Below, piece by piece: positions 53,731 to 63,429 of a stretch of DNA of 64,000 nucleotides (position 1 is the first letter of the stretch; each line of letters opens with the position of its first letter). The position numbers were made by a program, and so were the translations under genes. The notes under the pieces were generated by a model. The model did not search any database and was not told where the DNA came from. It worked only from the letters and a program-made list of their open reading frames with translations. This stretch comes from an uncultured Bacteroidales bacterium (GTDB lineage Bacteria; Bacteroidota; Bacteroidia; Bacteroidales; Porphyromonadaceae), in the NCBI GenBank assembly GCA_902489445.1, contig CABTZX010000004.1:1-64000 (forward strand), given 5' to 3'.

Positions 53731-55041
53731 TTAGTTGCTATTATTTCTTTTTGAGGTCATAATATCCAATACACGGCGATCAGTTTCGCCCATTGCATCA
53801 CGTCCGATGGAGGTGAGGTTTTCGATAGTGCGGTCCACATCTGCATCTATTATCCCTTCCTGTGGGGTTACTACGCGGTCTTCAATGGCAAGAAGGGCGG
53901 AAAAGAGTGCACTCGATACGCCGCTCGATACTTTCATGCTGCAACTCGGTTTGGCGCCATCGCACAGCATACCGGTAATGTTGCCCACCATATTCTTAAT
54001 GGCGTAGGTGATTTGCTGCCTCGATCCGCCTAAAAGATAGGCAATACCGCAACTTGAGCCGGTTGCCGCCACCACGCAACCGCAAAGCGCGGATAAGCGT
54101 CCCAGCTTCTGTTTGATGTACACTACCATAAAGCTGCTCATAATGAGTGCACGAATGGTTTCCTCGCGTCCTTTCCCTTCCTCGCGTGCAAGTACTGCCA
54201 CCGGTAAAGTGGCAGTAATTCCTTGGTTACCACTACCGGAATTACTCATAACGGATACGGGGGCTCCGTCCATTCGGGCATCACACGCCGCGGTGGTATA
54301 AGTCAATATTTCCGTAAGGGGCGAGTGACCGAGGTATTTTTTTCCTAAGTCGCTCCGAATCATACGTCCTACGCCATGTCCGTAATCTCCTTTTAGAGAA
54401 TGCTCTGCGGCTGCAGCGTTCAATTTCACCGCATCTTCAATAAAGGCGAGTCGTTCAATATCCGTTTCCGTGGCAAAATGATAGACCGTATCAAAATCCA
54501 GGGGATAATCGTCGGATGCATCATTTTCTCCGGAACAGCAGTTTGTTGCTCCACGTGTATCGGTCAGAATTTCCCCATCGCGTGCTACATAGCAGATATT
54601 TTGATGTGAGCCTTGTATGATTACTTCCGAATGAGATGTGGCTCCTTTGAGGCGAACTTCAATATAGAGCTTATCCACATTTCCTTCTTTGAGCTTTATG
54701 TCAATCATATGCTCTTTTGCTGCCATCTGTTTAGCCTGAGCCAAGATTTGATCGGAAAAGCCCGAAAGTACGGATAATCCTTTCTCCGGCTCGGCAATAA
54801 GGATACCCAACGCGATGGCAATGGGTAGACCGATCATACCGGTAGAGGGTATCCCCACGCCCATGGCATTCTTGAGCATATTGCCACTGAGCAGTACTTC
54901 AACTTGTTCTGTAGCTTCCTGTAGTACAGACGAAGCCTTTGCTGCTGCCAACGCTACCGCAACCGGCTCAGTACATCCGGTTGCCGGTACCACTTCCCTC
55001 TGTAAGAGAGCGATGCATATATCCTCTAATTCGCGTGTCAT
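53731..55041 (-). CDS. L-cysteine desulfidase / UPF0597 (CyuA-YhaM) family protein
   Basis: About 436 residues related to the alpha domain of Fe-S L-serine dehydratases and to archaeal L-cysteine desulfidase. Candidate cluster cysteines: ATGCTEP (Cys23), NCCSGENDASDDYPL, CGCVVAATGSSCGIAYLLGG and MLCDGAKPSC. The likely reaction is cysteine to pyruvate, ammonia and sulfide; L-serine is an alternative substrate. The frame runs to 55113 inside fcl, but the ATG at 55041 (MTRELEDICIALLQ) is 7 bp past the fcl stop and fits the family. No pathway link to its neighbours is evident. Confidence 0.85.
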   Translation of the reverse strand: MTRELEDICIALLQREVVPATGCTEPVAVALAAAKASSVLQEATEQVEVLLSGNMLKNAMGVGIPSTGMIGLPIAIALGILIAEPEKGLSVLSGFSDQILAQAKQMAAKEHMIDIKLKEGNVDKLYIEVRLKGATSHSEVIIQGSHQNICYVARDGEILTDTRGATNCCSGENDASDDYPLDFDTVYHFATETDIERLAFIEDAVKLNAAAAEHSLKGDYGHGVGRMIRSDLGKKYLGHSPLTEILTYTTAACDARMDGAPVSVMSNSGSGNQGITATLPVAVLAREEGKGREETIRALIMSSFMVVYIKQKLGRLSALCGCVVAATGSSCGIAYLLGGSRQQITYAIKNMVGNITGMLCDGAKPSCSMKVSSGVSSALFSALLAIEDRVVTPQEGIIDADVDRTIENLTSIGRDAMGETDRRVLDIMTSKRNNSN

Positions 55042-55048
55042 CTCTTGC

Positions 55049-56128
55049 TTATCGTTGTTGACAATACCACCGGTAGTAACGCGGGATCCCCACTTCCAAG
55101 GAGGTTTCCGCATGCCACCCCAAATTAGCCAAACGGCTTACGTCAAGTAATTTGCGTGGGGTTCCGTCGGGATGAATACCATCAAATGCCACATCTCCAT
55201 CATATTGAATGGTGCTTTGTACCATTTGAGCTATCTGCGCAATGCTGTGCTCGCAACCGGTTCCTACATTGAAGTGGCGATTCCGCGAGGAAGCTCCGGC
55301 AGCAATATCCTCCCGAATCGATACGTTTTGCATTACGAATAGTGCGGCCGAAGCAGCATCATCGCTCCACATCAGTTCTCTGAGCGGGGTTCCGCTCCCC
55401 CAGAGCAGTAATTTTTGTCCGGTAATTCCGTATGAAGCGAGACTATTTTCAATCTCTTTATCCGTTGATTTGTGTGCATCCAATCCTTTTACCGGATATT
55501 TTTCAATATCCATACGTATCCAATCGAACTTCTTGTTGCGGAGCAAGTTGGCAAGGTGTGTCTTACGCAGTAGGGCTGGAAGTAGATGGCTGCTCTCCAG
55601 ATCGAAGTTATCGTATGGACCATAGAGATTAGTAGGCATAAGCGCTAACCAATCGGTGCCGTATTGACGATTGAAACTCTCGCACATTTTCAATCCGGCA
55701 ATTTTGGCAATCGCGTATGGTTCGTTGGTTTCCTCCAGCGGAGCGGATAGTAGGCTTTCCTCGCGGATGGGTTGTGGCGCTTCGCGCGGATAAATGCAGC
55801 TACTTCCCAAGAATAGTAGTTTTTTGACCTTATGGCGGAAACTTTCACCCATAACATTCTGTTGAATGGCTAAATTGCGACTGATGAAATCGGCTCCCAT
55901 GCGACTATTCGCCATAATTCCGCCCACAAAAGCCGCTGCCAGAAATACATATTCCGGACGTTCCCGATCGAAAAACTGTCGTACCGCTACGGCATCCTCT
56001 AAATCCACCTCGCTATGGGTGGCAGTGATGAGCCGGTTGAACCCCTCCGACTGAAGCCGACGCAGAATGGCACTACCCACTAATCCGCGGTGACCGGCTA
56101 CATAAATTCGAGCATCCTTTGCTATCAT
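55049..56128 (-). CDS. fcl: GDP-L-fucose synthase
   Basis: A 359-residue epimerase/reductase that converts GDP-4-keto-6-deoxymannose to GDP-L-fucose. Seen: NADP-binding VAGHRGLVGSA (10-20), FLGSSCIYPREAPQPI, catalytic NEPYAIAKIAGLKMCE (YxxxK), YGPYDNFDLESSHLLPALL, and WGSGTPLRELMW near the C-terminus. It follows gmd by 3 bp; together they make GDP-fucose from GDP-mannose for surface glycans or glycoproteins. Confidence 0.96.
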   Translation of the reverse strand: MIAKDARIYVAGHRGLVGSAILRRLQSEGFNRLITATHSEVDLEDAVAVRQFFDRERPEYVFLAAAFVGGIMANSRMGADFISRNLAIQQNVMGESFRHKVKKLLFLGSSCIYPREAPQPIREESLLSAPLEETNEPYAIAKIAGLKMCESFNRQYGTDWLALMPTNLYGPYDNFDLESSHLLPALLRKTHLANLLRNKKFDWIRMDIEKYPVKGLDAHKSTDKEIENSLASYGITGQKLLLWGSGTPLRELMWSDDAASAALFVMQNVSIREDIAAGASSRNRHFNVGTGCEHSIAQIAQMVQSTIQYDGDVAFDGIHPDGTPRKLLDVSRLANLGWHAETSLEVGIPRYYRWYCQQR

Positions 56129-56131
56129 CGC

Positions 56132-57301
56132 TTATTCAAAATAGTTACAGATTTGAAATCCACCGGCATTAAGGTACGCTTCTCGTTTCATTAGTGCTAC
56201 ATCATGTTGCATCATATCATCGATAATTTCCTCTAACGAGTAGCGAGGTGCCCAATGCAGTTTTTCGTGTGCTTTGCGGGCATCTCCCAGAAGCGTCTCC
56301 ACTTCTGCCGGACGGAAATAGGCGGGATCAACCGCGATTAGCGTATCCCCGATCCGCTCCTTTATACCTTTCAGATAATTTTCTCCCACGCGTTCCACAA
56401 AAAGAGCTTCGTTTACAGCGTTCAGAACGGCATGCTCCTCCTCGCCATTTCCCTGAAAATCAATCTCTAATCCGATTCGTTGGAACGCTTTACCGGCAAA
56501 ATCGCGCACGGTTGTGGCTACACCGGTAGCTACCACATAGTCATCCGGTTCCGCTTGTTGCAAAATAAGATGCATTGAGCGTACATAATCCTTTGCGTGC
56601 CCCCAATCTCGTTGTGCAGAAAGATTACCCAACCAGAGGCATTTCTGTAGACCAAATGCGATGCGGGCAGCGGAACGTGTAATTTTTCGGGTAACGAAGG
56701 TTTCGCCACGCAAGGGAGACTCGTGGTTAAACAGAATGCCATTACTGGCGTGCATACCGTATGCTTCGCGGTAATTGACCGTTATCCAATAGGCAAAAAG
56801 CTTTGCTGAGGCATATGGGCTACGCGGGTAAAACGGAGTGCTTTCACGCTGAGGCGTTTCCTGAACTTTACCGAACAATTCACTCGTGGATGCCTGATAA
56901 TAGCGCACCCGTTTTTCCATTCCGAGCAAACGTACCGCTTCCAGCAACCTTAATGCGCCCAAACCGACCACATCTGCCGTGTATTCCGGTAAATCGAAGC
57001 TAACCTTTACGTGACTTTGTGCCGCTAAGTTGTAAATTTCGTCCGGTTGTATTTCCGCTATAAGCCGCGTAACGTTCTGTCCATCCGTAAGATCGCCGTA
57101 ATGGAGGAAGAATTTTCGGTTCGCCACGTGCGGATCTTGGTACAAAGAGTCAATTCTTTCCGTGTTAAAGAGCGAAGATCTCCGTTTGATGCCATGTACC
57201 AAATAGCCTTTTGATAGGAGGTATTCGCTCAAATACGCTCCATCTTGCCCCGTAACGCCCGTAATGAGCGCCGTTTTTTGCCGTTCTTTTTGTTCAGTCA
57301 T
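56132..57301 (-). CDS. gmd: GDP-mannose 4,6-dehydratase
   Basis: A 389-residue short-chain dehydrogenase performing the first step to GDP-fucose. Seen: [17 protein letters not shown] (13-29), [41 protein letters not shown], catalytic [31 protein letters not shown] and [17 protein letters not shown]. The start overlaps the FHA gene end by 8 bp. Confidence 0.97.
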   Translation of the reverse strand: MTEQKERQKTALITGVTGQDGAYLSEYLLSKGYLVHGIKRRSSLFNTERIDSLYQDPHVANRKFFLHYGDLTDGQNVTRLIAEIQPDEIYNLAAQSHVKVSFDLPEYTADVVGLGALRLLEAVRLLGMEKRVRYYQASTSELFGKVQETPQRESTPFYPRSPYASAKLFAYWITVNYREAYGMHASNGILFNHESPLRGETFVTRKITRSAARIAFGLQKCLWLGNLSAQRDWGHAKDYVRSMHLILQQAEPDDYVVATGVATTVRDFAGKAFQRIGLEIDFQGNGEEEHAVLNAVNEALFVERVGENYLKGIKERIGDTLIAVDPAYFRPAEVETLLGDARKAHEKLHWAPRYSLEEIIDDMMQHDVALMKREAYLNAGGFQICNYFE

Positions 57302-57827
57302 TTTCGTTAAACGAAAAAATAAGTGTAGTTGCTCCCAGCGTAATCACCTCACCATCACGCAGAAAATGCCGTTCGCCTGGCATTAATTCGCGCGTATTGA
57401 TAAAGGTTCCTGTCATACTGTCGTTATCCCAAATAGCTGCCTGTGGTTTGCCGTTATCGTCCAAACTAATTTCTATTAGGCAATGATTGCGATCCACGCT
57501 TGGGTCGTTTGTGTGGATAGGCACCTCCAATTCCGAGTATCGATCGTTGTAGCGCCCAACCCGATGCGTCCCTTCTGTTAAAGGGAAACGCTGTGCATAG
57601 CCAAAAACATTCTCAATTACCTGTAAATAGGCATATATTTTGCCCGAAACGGTCTCTTTTTCAGCCGATTCGTTGCATTCTTGCGGTTCTTCGCCAAGGA
57701 TACGGAATGCCAATCGACGTTTGCAATATGGGCAATTCATCGCAACGTGTTGCCCCGCACGCACGTAGCGCCGAATTTCCTCTTCGGTAATGCGTCGTTT
57801 GCAGTAGGGACAGATGATGTACTTCAT
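57294..57827 (-). CDS. Zinc-ribbon plus FHA-domain protein
   Basis: 177 residues. The N-terminus has two CPYC knuckles (Cys6/9 and Cys32/35) likely binding one zinc. A linker follows (41-80), then an FHA domain (about 87-175) with the phosphothreonine-pocket residues GR (91-92), Ser110, RNH (113-115) and the [11 protein letters not shown] loop. FHA modules read Thr phosphorylation, but no Ser/Thr kinase is encoded in the window. It heads the gmd-fcl series, so it may tune surface-glycan production; this is inference from position. Confidence 0.87.
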   Translation of the reverse strand: MKYIICPYCKRRITEEEIRRYVRAGQHVAMNCPYCKRRLAFRILGEEPQECNESAEKETVSGKIYAYLQVIENVFGYAQRFPLTEGTHRVGRYNDRYSELEVPIHTNDPSVDRNHCLIEISLDDNGKPQAAIWDNDSMTGTFINTRELMPGERHFLRDGEVITLGATTLIFSFNEND

Positions 57828-58016
57828 GGCTTGTTTCTATGCTGTTTTACACGGATGCCCTGCCGAACTTCCGTTTCATTCCCCAAAAGTAACCAAATTA
57901 ATTCATTTACCCTTGTGGTTCTGTTTCAATGCGCATCCTTTAGCGGCGTGGGGCTCTGTTAGACAATTTGCCCATTTGGATGCTCGTTTCGTGCGCGAAA
58001 CAGCCCAAAGAAGCGT

Positions 58017-58024
58017 TATCTTTG
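58017..58024 (+). promoter_or_regulatory. -7 box (TATCTTTG) of the M3 peptidase gene
   Basis: A perfect TAnnTTTG match 30 bp before the ATG at 58055. On the other strand, TACTTTTG at 57891-57884 could serve the FHA gene but is weaker. Confidence 0.5.
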
Positions 58025-58054
58025 TTGCAGAAACGAAAATAACACTACGAAAAA

Positions 58055-60121
58055 ATGGAGGCAAATAACGCACAAAGTTGTTCACAATCAGCAGATAAAC
58101 TCGAAAAACTTATATTGGCACCCGATACGCCTTTTGGTGCTTTTCCTTTTCAATTCCTTGAAAATGAGGATTTTGCTTTGCTTATGGCTGAGGCAATCCG
58201 TAGGGAAGAGTGCGCTTTGCAGGCAATTGAGCAGTGCAAAGACGAACCCACCTTTGCCAATACCATTGAGCTGTTGGAACGCAGTGGGGAAGCCGTGGAG
58301 GCGGTTGCCGGCGCTTTTTACAATTTGCTCGCCACCCGTTCCTCCGAACAAATGAACCAATGGGCGGAACAGTTTGCCGAACAGCTGACGGCTCTACGGA
58401 TGCGTAAGTTGCATTCAAGTATCATTTACGAGCGTGTTTCCGCTATTTACTCCTCAAAGCAAAATGGCTTGAATACTGAAGAACAGCGCCTTCTGAAGCA
58501 AACTCATGATGCTTTTGTCGATGCTGGAGCCTGTTTGCCCGAATCAGAGAAAATGGCGTTGGAAAATGCCTTTTCGATGTTGAGCCACGCAACCACCGCT
58601 TTTGGTAACAATGTGCTCAAAGACGGGGAGCTTTTCCGTTACTTTGTGCCGGTTGATAGCGAAATTGTTTCCTCATTGCCCGAAGCTGCGCGCGCTCAAG
58701 CCAAGCAAAGATGTGCGCAAGAGCGTGATGAAGAGGGCTACCTCTTTACGCTTTCCGAACCGGATTACCGAGCCGTAATTACCTACGCTTCGGACGAATC
58801 AATGCGGAAAACGTTCTATTTTGCCCGAATGAAGCGTGGTTACAGCGACAACTGTTACAATAATGAGCATCTTGTCCGACGGATTGTGAAATCCCGAACC
58901 TTTGTGGCGCATCTTTTGTATAACAATACCTACGCCAATTTCGTACTAAAGAATAGAATGCTTTCTCGTTCCGAGCAAGTTTTGCACCTCTTGAAGGACT
59001 TGGAATCGGCTTCCAGAGCCAAATGCAACGCAGAATTGGCACAACTGAGCCGTCATTTCCCCGAGGTGCCTCTCGAGCTTTGGAATATACCCTATCTGTT
59101 TGAGTGCGAGCGGAAACGGTACTTTGACTACGACCGAGAGGAGCTGCGTGCCTATTTCCCCGTCAAAAAATGCCTGCAAGGCGTATTCGGTCTGGCGGAA
59201 CGGCTATACGATATTTATTTTTCGCAGCGCAACGATATACCCGTTTACCATCCTTTAGTGCTTGTATATGAGGTGGTTGACTTGCAAACAAGTGAGTTTC
59301 TCGGTTTGCTGTATGTTGATTTGTACGCACGGCAAGGTAAGCGTGGCGGAGCTTGGATGAACAATTTGCGCGAACAGAACGGCGAAAAGCGCCCACACAT
59401 ACTGATTGCGGCTAACTTTACGCCCCCTGATGAGGCCGGTAATGCGTTGCTCTATTTTGAAGATCTACACACATTGCTACACGAATTCGGGCATGCGCTA
59501 CACGGATTGCTCACCAAAACCACATTTCCTTCCCTGAGTGGCACCTCCGTAGTGCGCGATTTTGTGGAACTGCCCAGTCAGTTAATGGAAAATTGGCTTT
59601 ACGAACCAGAATTTATCTATAGTTTTGCGGCTCATTACCGCACCAATGCTCCCATTCCGGAAGATTTGTGGCATAAAGTAATGGCAGCGCGCAACTTCCG
59701 CAGCGGATACGATACGCAACGGCAACTTGCGTTTGCTTTTCTCGATATGGCGTACCATTCCTTGGAGTTCGATTTGGATATGGAACCTGACGTGATCCGT
59801 ATAGAAAAGGAAGCTATGAAGCAGGCGCAAGCCTTCCCCGCTTTGCCCGATGGTTGCTTGATGAGTGCTTCGTTTGGACACCTCTTTTCCGGCGGATATG
59901 CCGCAGGATATTATGGGTACAAATGGAGTGAAGTGCTGGCGGCAGATGCTTTTTCGCTCTTTAAGGAGAAAGGTATCTTTTCATCGGAGGTAGCGGCTCG
60001 GTTCAGAAAAGAGATTCTTGAAAAAGGAGATACGGAAGAGGCTGCCGATTTGTACCGACGTTTTAGGGGAAGAGAGCCACGAATTGATGCCCTTCTGCGT
60101 CGGGACGGCTTAATCGAATAG
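58055..60121 (+). CDS. M3 family metallopeptidase (oligopeptidase A / Dcp type)
   Basis: A 688-residue zinc peptidase, cytosolic by the lack of a signal peptide, that trims short peptides. The zinc site is HEFGH at 476-480 with the third ligand Glu505 in FVELPSQ. Further M3 signatures are GKRGGAWMNN, ILIAANFTPPDEAG and GHLFSGGYAAGYYGYKWSEVLAADAF near the C-terminus (divided here by residue context). Length and motifs fit the Dcp/OpdA branch. It is a single-gene unit facing the PorT-like gene. Confidence 0.94.
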   Translation: MEANNAQSCSQSADKLEKLILAPDTPFGAFPFQFLENEDFALLMAEAIRREECALQAIEQCKDEPTFANTIELLERSGEAVEAVAGAFYNLLATRSSEQMNQWAEQFAEQLTALRMRKLHSSIIYERVSAIYSSKQNGLNTEEQRLLKQTHDAFVDAGACLPESEKMALENAFSMLSHATTAFGNNVLKDGELFRYFVPVDSEIVSSLPEAARAQAKQRCAQERDEEGYLFTLSEPDYRAVITYASDESMRKTFYFARMKRGYSDNCYNNEHLVRRIVKSRTFVAHLLYNNTYANFVLKNRMLSRSEQVLHLLKDLESASRAKCNAELAQLSRHFPEVPLELWNIPYLFECERKRYFDYDREELRAYFPVKKCLQGVFGLAERLYDIYFSQRNDIPVYHPLVLVYEVVDLQTSEFLGLLYVDLYARQGKRGGAWMNNLREQNGEKRPHILIAANFTPPDEAGNALLYFEDLHTLLHEFGHALHGLLTKTTFPSLSGTSVVRDFVELPSQLMENWLYEPEFIYSFAAHYRTNAPIPEDLWHKVMAARNFRSGYDTQRQLAFAFLDMAYHSLEFDLDMEPDVIRIEKEAMKQAQAFPALPDGCLMSASFGHLFSGGYAAGYYGYKWSEVLAADAFSLFKEKGIFSSEVAARFRKEILEKGDTEEAADLYRRFRGREPRIDALLRRDGLIE

Positions 60122-60133
60122 TACTTTGTGGCA

Positions 60134-60168
60134 GAATAAGCCTGTTTTGCCTAAAAGAAAGGCTATTC
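60134..60168. terminator. Hairpin between convergent M3 peptidase and PorT-like genes
   Basis: GAATAAGCCT pairs with AGGCTATTC with one bulged base across a 16-base loop. It overlaps the PorT-like stop codon. There is no clear T-run, so the terminator call is tentative. Confidence 0.35.
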
Positions 60169-60927
60169 GAAGTTGAATGTGAGTACGATCATTTGGGATA
60201 GAGCCTTGGATAATGCGGTGGTATAGTAAAGCCGCACATCATCAGTCATATCAGGGCGATTATGCTCCACTACATCGCTGAATCCGAAAGAAAAGCACAA
60301 TTCGGGCGAAAGTTTGAAGTATGGTAGGTAAAAGTCGCATCCCAATCCCACTTTTACCCCATAATCGAATGGCTTAAAAAGTACTTCCGGATTTCGCTTT
60401 TGCCCAATTTCCACCGCTCCGTAGAAGCCTGCCGTTACATAGGGACGGACGTTGTTCAGCCTTCGGGAGCTGTATTTGATCATAAGCGGTATTTCAATCA
60501 GGTTGCTTCTCAAGCCGAACCGCTCCGGAGGCGTATTCTCTTCGCGCGGAAGGGTGGTGTAGGTGAGCGCACGTTCCCCGAGGTGCAGTGTGGGAATAAG
60601 GCGAATATCAATGCCGATAACAGGCGACCAATTACCGATCATCCCTACGCTGAATCCGGGCGAGTACATAGCTATAGTGCCATAACGGGCAGGATTGGTG
60701 CCAAAGGAGGCTCCGGAGTTGAATACGGCAAGATCCTGTACGTTCATCCCTACGTGGAAGCCTAAGTGAAAGTGCCTGTAATCCGCATAAGGACGGTTTT
60801 GCGGCCGCCGTATCTGTGCATTTAACGGCATCAGAAGCAGGGTGGTTCCTAAAAGGAGGAGCCACCGAATCAATCCGTTTCTATATCTGTATGCCGTCTG
60901 CCACACGTCCTTGAAACGCAAAACCAC
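60163..60927 (-). CDS. porT: PorT family outer-membrane beta-barrel protein
   Basis: 254 residues: a long n-region, signal hydrophobic core (about 21-34, WLLLLGTTLLLMPL) ending NAQ, then alternating strands of an eight-stranded-type barrel (GFHVGMNVQDLAVF, FSVGMIGNWSPVIGIDIRLIP, LIEIPLMIKYSS, PYVTAGFYGAVEIG, GVKVGLGCDFYLPYFKLSPE, VLTFNFE). LIEIPLMIKYSS plus NVRPYVTAG fit PorT/SprT of the type IX secretion and gliding systems. No other type IX gene is in the window, so a PorT-like paralogue is possible. The start codon is GTG; an in-frame stop lies three codons before it. Confidence 0.78.
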   Translation of the reverse strand: MVLRFKDVWQTAYRYRNGLIRWLLLLGTTLLLMPLNAQIRRPQNRPYADYRHFHLGFHVGMNVQDLAVFNSGASFGTNPARYGTIAMYSPGFSVGMIGNWSPVIGIDIRLIPTLHLGERALTYTTLPREENTPPERFGLRSNLIEIPLMIKYSSRRLNNVRPYVTAGFYGAVEIGQKRNPEVLFKPFDYGVKVGLGCDFYLPYFKLSPELCFSFGFSDVVEHNRPDMTDDVRLYYTTALSKALSQMIVLTFNFE

Positions 60928-61029
60928 CCCTTCTTATTGTGATTCGGAGCAGTTCCTTTGTTCGTTCTAAGCGAAAAAGAGTGGTAACCCAATACTCGCC
61001 CCTCATGTCACTACCGGCAGCCTCTCCCC

Positions 61030-61115
61030 AAACCTATATACCTTTCATCTGAAACTTATATACCTATCGCTCGAAACCTATATACCTTTCAAATCAAACG
61101 TATATACCTTTTGTC
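61030..61115 (+). repeat. Array B4: four 22-bp TATATA units
   Basis: TATATA starts at 61035, 61057, 61079 and 61101 (22-bp steps). Three units end in TACCTTTC or TACCTTTT and one in TACCTATC. It lies in the 350-bp divergent gap between the PorT-like gene and proS, 127 bp upstream of the proS -7 box. Nothing else is seen in the gap apart from that promoter. Confidence 0.94.
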
Positions 61116-61241
61116 GCACGCTATAGAACTAAGGAAAGGAGCTCTATACATAATACCGGTTTTTCAAGTATAGAGTGCAGCCAAAATTTCTTTTGCAGCA
61201 CGCGAAAATGTGGGAACTTCCTCTGTTAGGGGGTAATTCGT

Positions 61242-61249
61242 TAACTTTG
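61242..61249 (+). promoter_or_regulatory. -7 box (TAACTTTG) of the proS-queC-helicase operon
   Basis: TAnnTTTG match; predicted start near 61256 and a 24-nt leader before the ATG at 61280. Confidence 0.55.
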
Positions 61250-61279
61250 CGGAACGAAAGAAAAGCAACAAAATAAGCG

Positions 61280-62764
61280 ATGGCAGCAAAAGAAATAAAG
61301 GGAATTACCCCACGCAGTAAGGATTACTCGCAGTGGTACTTGGATGTGGTGGCGCAAGCCGATCTGGCAGAGAACAGCGCAGTACGCGGTTGTATGGTCA
61401 TTAAGCCGTACGGATACGCCATTTGGGAGCGTATGCAGGCGGAAATGGATCGCCGTTTTAAGGAAACCGGTCACGTCAATGCCTATTTCCCTCTATTCAT
61501 ACCCAAAAGTTACTTTAGCCGTGAAGCGGAACATGTAGCCGGATTTGCCAAGGAATGTGCCGTAGTGACGCATTATCGCCTCAAAAATGATCCGGACGGA
61601 AACGGGGTGATTGTGGATCCCGAAGCAAAGCTGGAGGAAGAACTGATTGTACGTCCTACGAGCGAAACCATAATCTGGAGTACGTATAAGAACTGGATTC
61701 AGAGTTGGCGCGACTTGCCTATTCTTTGCAATCAATGGGCAAATGTGGTGCGTTGGGAGATGCGTACGCGGCTATTCCTCCGTACCGCCGAATTCCTTTG
61801 GCAGGAAGGACATACGGCTCACGCTACTAAGGAAGAAGCGATCGAAGAAGCGAAGCGCATGCTGGGGGTATATGCCGATTTTGCCGAAAAGGTACTTGCC
61901 CTCCCGGTTATTCAGGGCGTTAAGTCTGAAACAGAGCGTTTTGGCGGTGCTTTGGATACCTATACCATCGAAGCAATGATGCAGGACGGTAAAGCGCTGC
62001 AGAGCGGTACGTCTCATTTCTTGGGACAAAACTTCGCCAAAGCATTCGATGTGCAATTCCTTAACAAGGAAGGGCAGCGCGAATATGTATGGGCAACTTC
62101 GTGGGGAACCAGTACGCGCCTGCTGGGAGGTATGATTATGGCGCATAGCGACGATAACGGTCTGGTGCTGCCTCCCTCGGTTGCTCCCATCGATGTGGCG
62201 ATTGTTCCTATATACAAAACCGGGGCTCAATTAGAGGAAATACGCCGTCACGTAACGCCCCTGGCGGAAGAACTGCGCAAACGCGGCTTTACCGTGAAAA
62301 TAGACGATAATGATACTAAAAAACCGGGTTGGAAATTTGCCGAATATGAGGTGAAAGGCGTGCCGGTTCGTTTAGCCGTTGGCGCACGCGACTTGGAAGC
62401 CGGCACCATCGAAGTAGCTCGGCGTGATACACTTACCAAGGAAACCATTTCATTTGAAGGAGCCGGCGCACACATCGAAGCCCTTTTGGACGATATTCAG
62501 CAGAATATATATAACAAAGCGCTCCGCTATCGCGAAGAACATACTGTTACGGCAGATACGTACGATGAGCTGAAAGCTGCTTTGGATGACGGTAACTTCG
62601 TGTTGGCACATTGGGATGGAACGGCGGAAACGGAAGCTCTCATTAAGGAAGAAACTCGCGCTACTATACGCTGTGTGCCGTTTGAAGGCGATAAAACCCC
62701 GGGAAAGTGCATTCGTACCGGTAAACCCTCAGCGTGCAGAGTGTTGTTTGCACGCGCATACTAA
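61280..62764 (+). CDS. proS: Prolyl-tRNA synthetase (archaeal/eukaryotic type)
   Basis: 494-residue class II synthetase. Seen: [20 protein letters not shown], motif 2 region [17 protein letters not shown] and [54 protein letters not shown], motif 3 [20 protein letters not shown], then an anticodon-binding domain and a C-terminal extension. The editing insertion between motifs 2 and 3 of E. coli ProS is absent; this is the short type 3 form found in many Bacteroidetes. The stop overlaps queC (TAATG). Confidence 0.96.
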   Translation: MAAKEIKGITPRSKDYSQWYLDVVAQADLAENSAVRGCMVIKPYGYAIWERMQAEMDRRFKETGHVNAYFPLFIPKSYFSREAEHVAGFAKECAVVTHYRLKNDPDGNGVIVDPEAKLEEELIVRPTSETIIWSTYKNWIQSWRDLPILCNQWANVVRWEMRTRLFLRTAEFLWQEGHTAHATKEEAIEEAKRMLGVYADFAEKVLALPVIQGVKSETERFGGALDTYTIEAMMQDGKALQSGTSHFLGQNFAKAFDVQFLNKEGQREYVWATSWGTSTRLLGGMIMAHSDDNGLVLPPSVAPIDVAIVPIYKTGAQLEEIRRHVTPLAEELRKRGFTVKIDDNDTKKPGWKFAEYEVKGVPVRLAVGARDLEAGTIEVARRDTLTKETISFEGAGAHIEALLDDIQQNIYNKALRYREEHTVTADTYDELKAALDDGNFVLAHWDGTAETEALIKEETRATIRCVPFEGDKTPGKCIRTGKPSACRVLFARAY

Positions 62765-63423
62765 TGGCAAAACGTACCGGTATCATCCTCCTTTCCGGAG
62801 GATTGGATAGTACCACACTGTTGTGGGAATATCGCGATGAAATTGCTCTGGCAGTCAGTTTTGACTACGGCAGTAAGCATAATGCGCGTGAGATCGCTAT
62901 GGCTCGCTATCAGGCAGATAGCGCCGGAGTAGAGCATATCGTTATTCCGTTGGATTTTATGGCAAAGTACTTTCGGAGCGACCTACTGAAAAATGGTGGC
63001 GCTATACCGCAAGAGGCTTATACTGAGGCTAGTATCGCTTCAACGGTAGTGCCTTTCCGCAACGGAATTATGCTCAGCATTGTTGCCGGATTGGCGGAAA
63101 GCCGAGGGCTGGATAAGCTCTTCATAGCCAATCACGCCGGTGATCATGCCATTTATCCCGATTGTCGCGAAGAATTCATCCTGCCGATGACGAGCGCCAT
63201 ACGTGAAGGTACCTGCAATCATGTAGAGGTAATGGCACCCTATACGCTGATTACGAAAACGGATATCCTTTCGCGTGGTCACGCTTTGGGAGTGGATTAT
63301 GCCCATACATATAGTTGTTACACCGGAGGCGACCGGCACTGCGGTACCTGCGCTACCTGCCGCGAACGAAAAGAAGCGTTTCTCGCTGCCGGAGTAGCTG
63401 ATCCTACCCGGTACGAGGCTTAA
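62764..63423 (+). CDS. queC: 7-cyano-7-deazaguanine synthase
   Basis: 219 residues; makes preQ0 for queuosine using ATP and ammonia. Seen: PP-loop ILLSGGLDSTTLLWEY (8-23), SFDYGSKHNAREI, VPFRNGIMLSIVAGLAE, and zinc cysteines in SCYTGGDRHCGTCATCRERK. The open frame extends to 62734 inside proS; the ATG at 62764, overlapping the proS stop, is the natural start. No other queuosine gene is in the window. Confidence 0.95.
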   Translation: MAKRTGIILLSGGLDSTTLLWEYRDEIALAVSFDYGSKHNAREIAMARYQADSAGVEHIVIPLDFMAKYFRSDLLKNGGAIPQEAYTEASIASTVVPFRNGIMLSIVAGLAESRGLDKLFIANHAGDHAIYPDCREEFILPMTSAIREGTCNHVEVMAPYTLITKTDILSRGHALGVDYAHTYSCYTGGDRHCGTCATCRERKEAFLAAGVADPTRYEA

Positions 63424-63429
63424 ACGTAT

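Noticed and set aside
1..61115. CRISPR array interpretation of the 22-bp arrays
   Set aside because: Units abut with no unique spacers, arrays have two to about fifteen units, and no cas gene is present.
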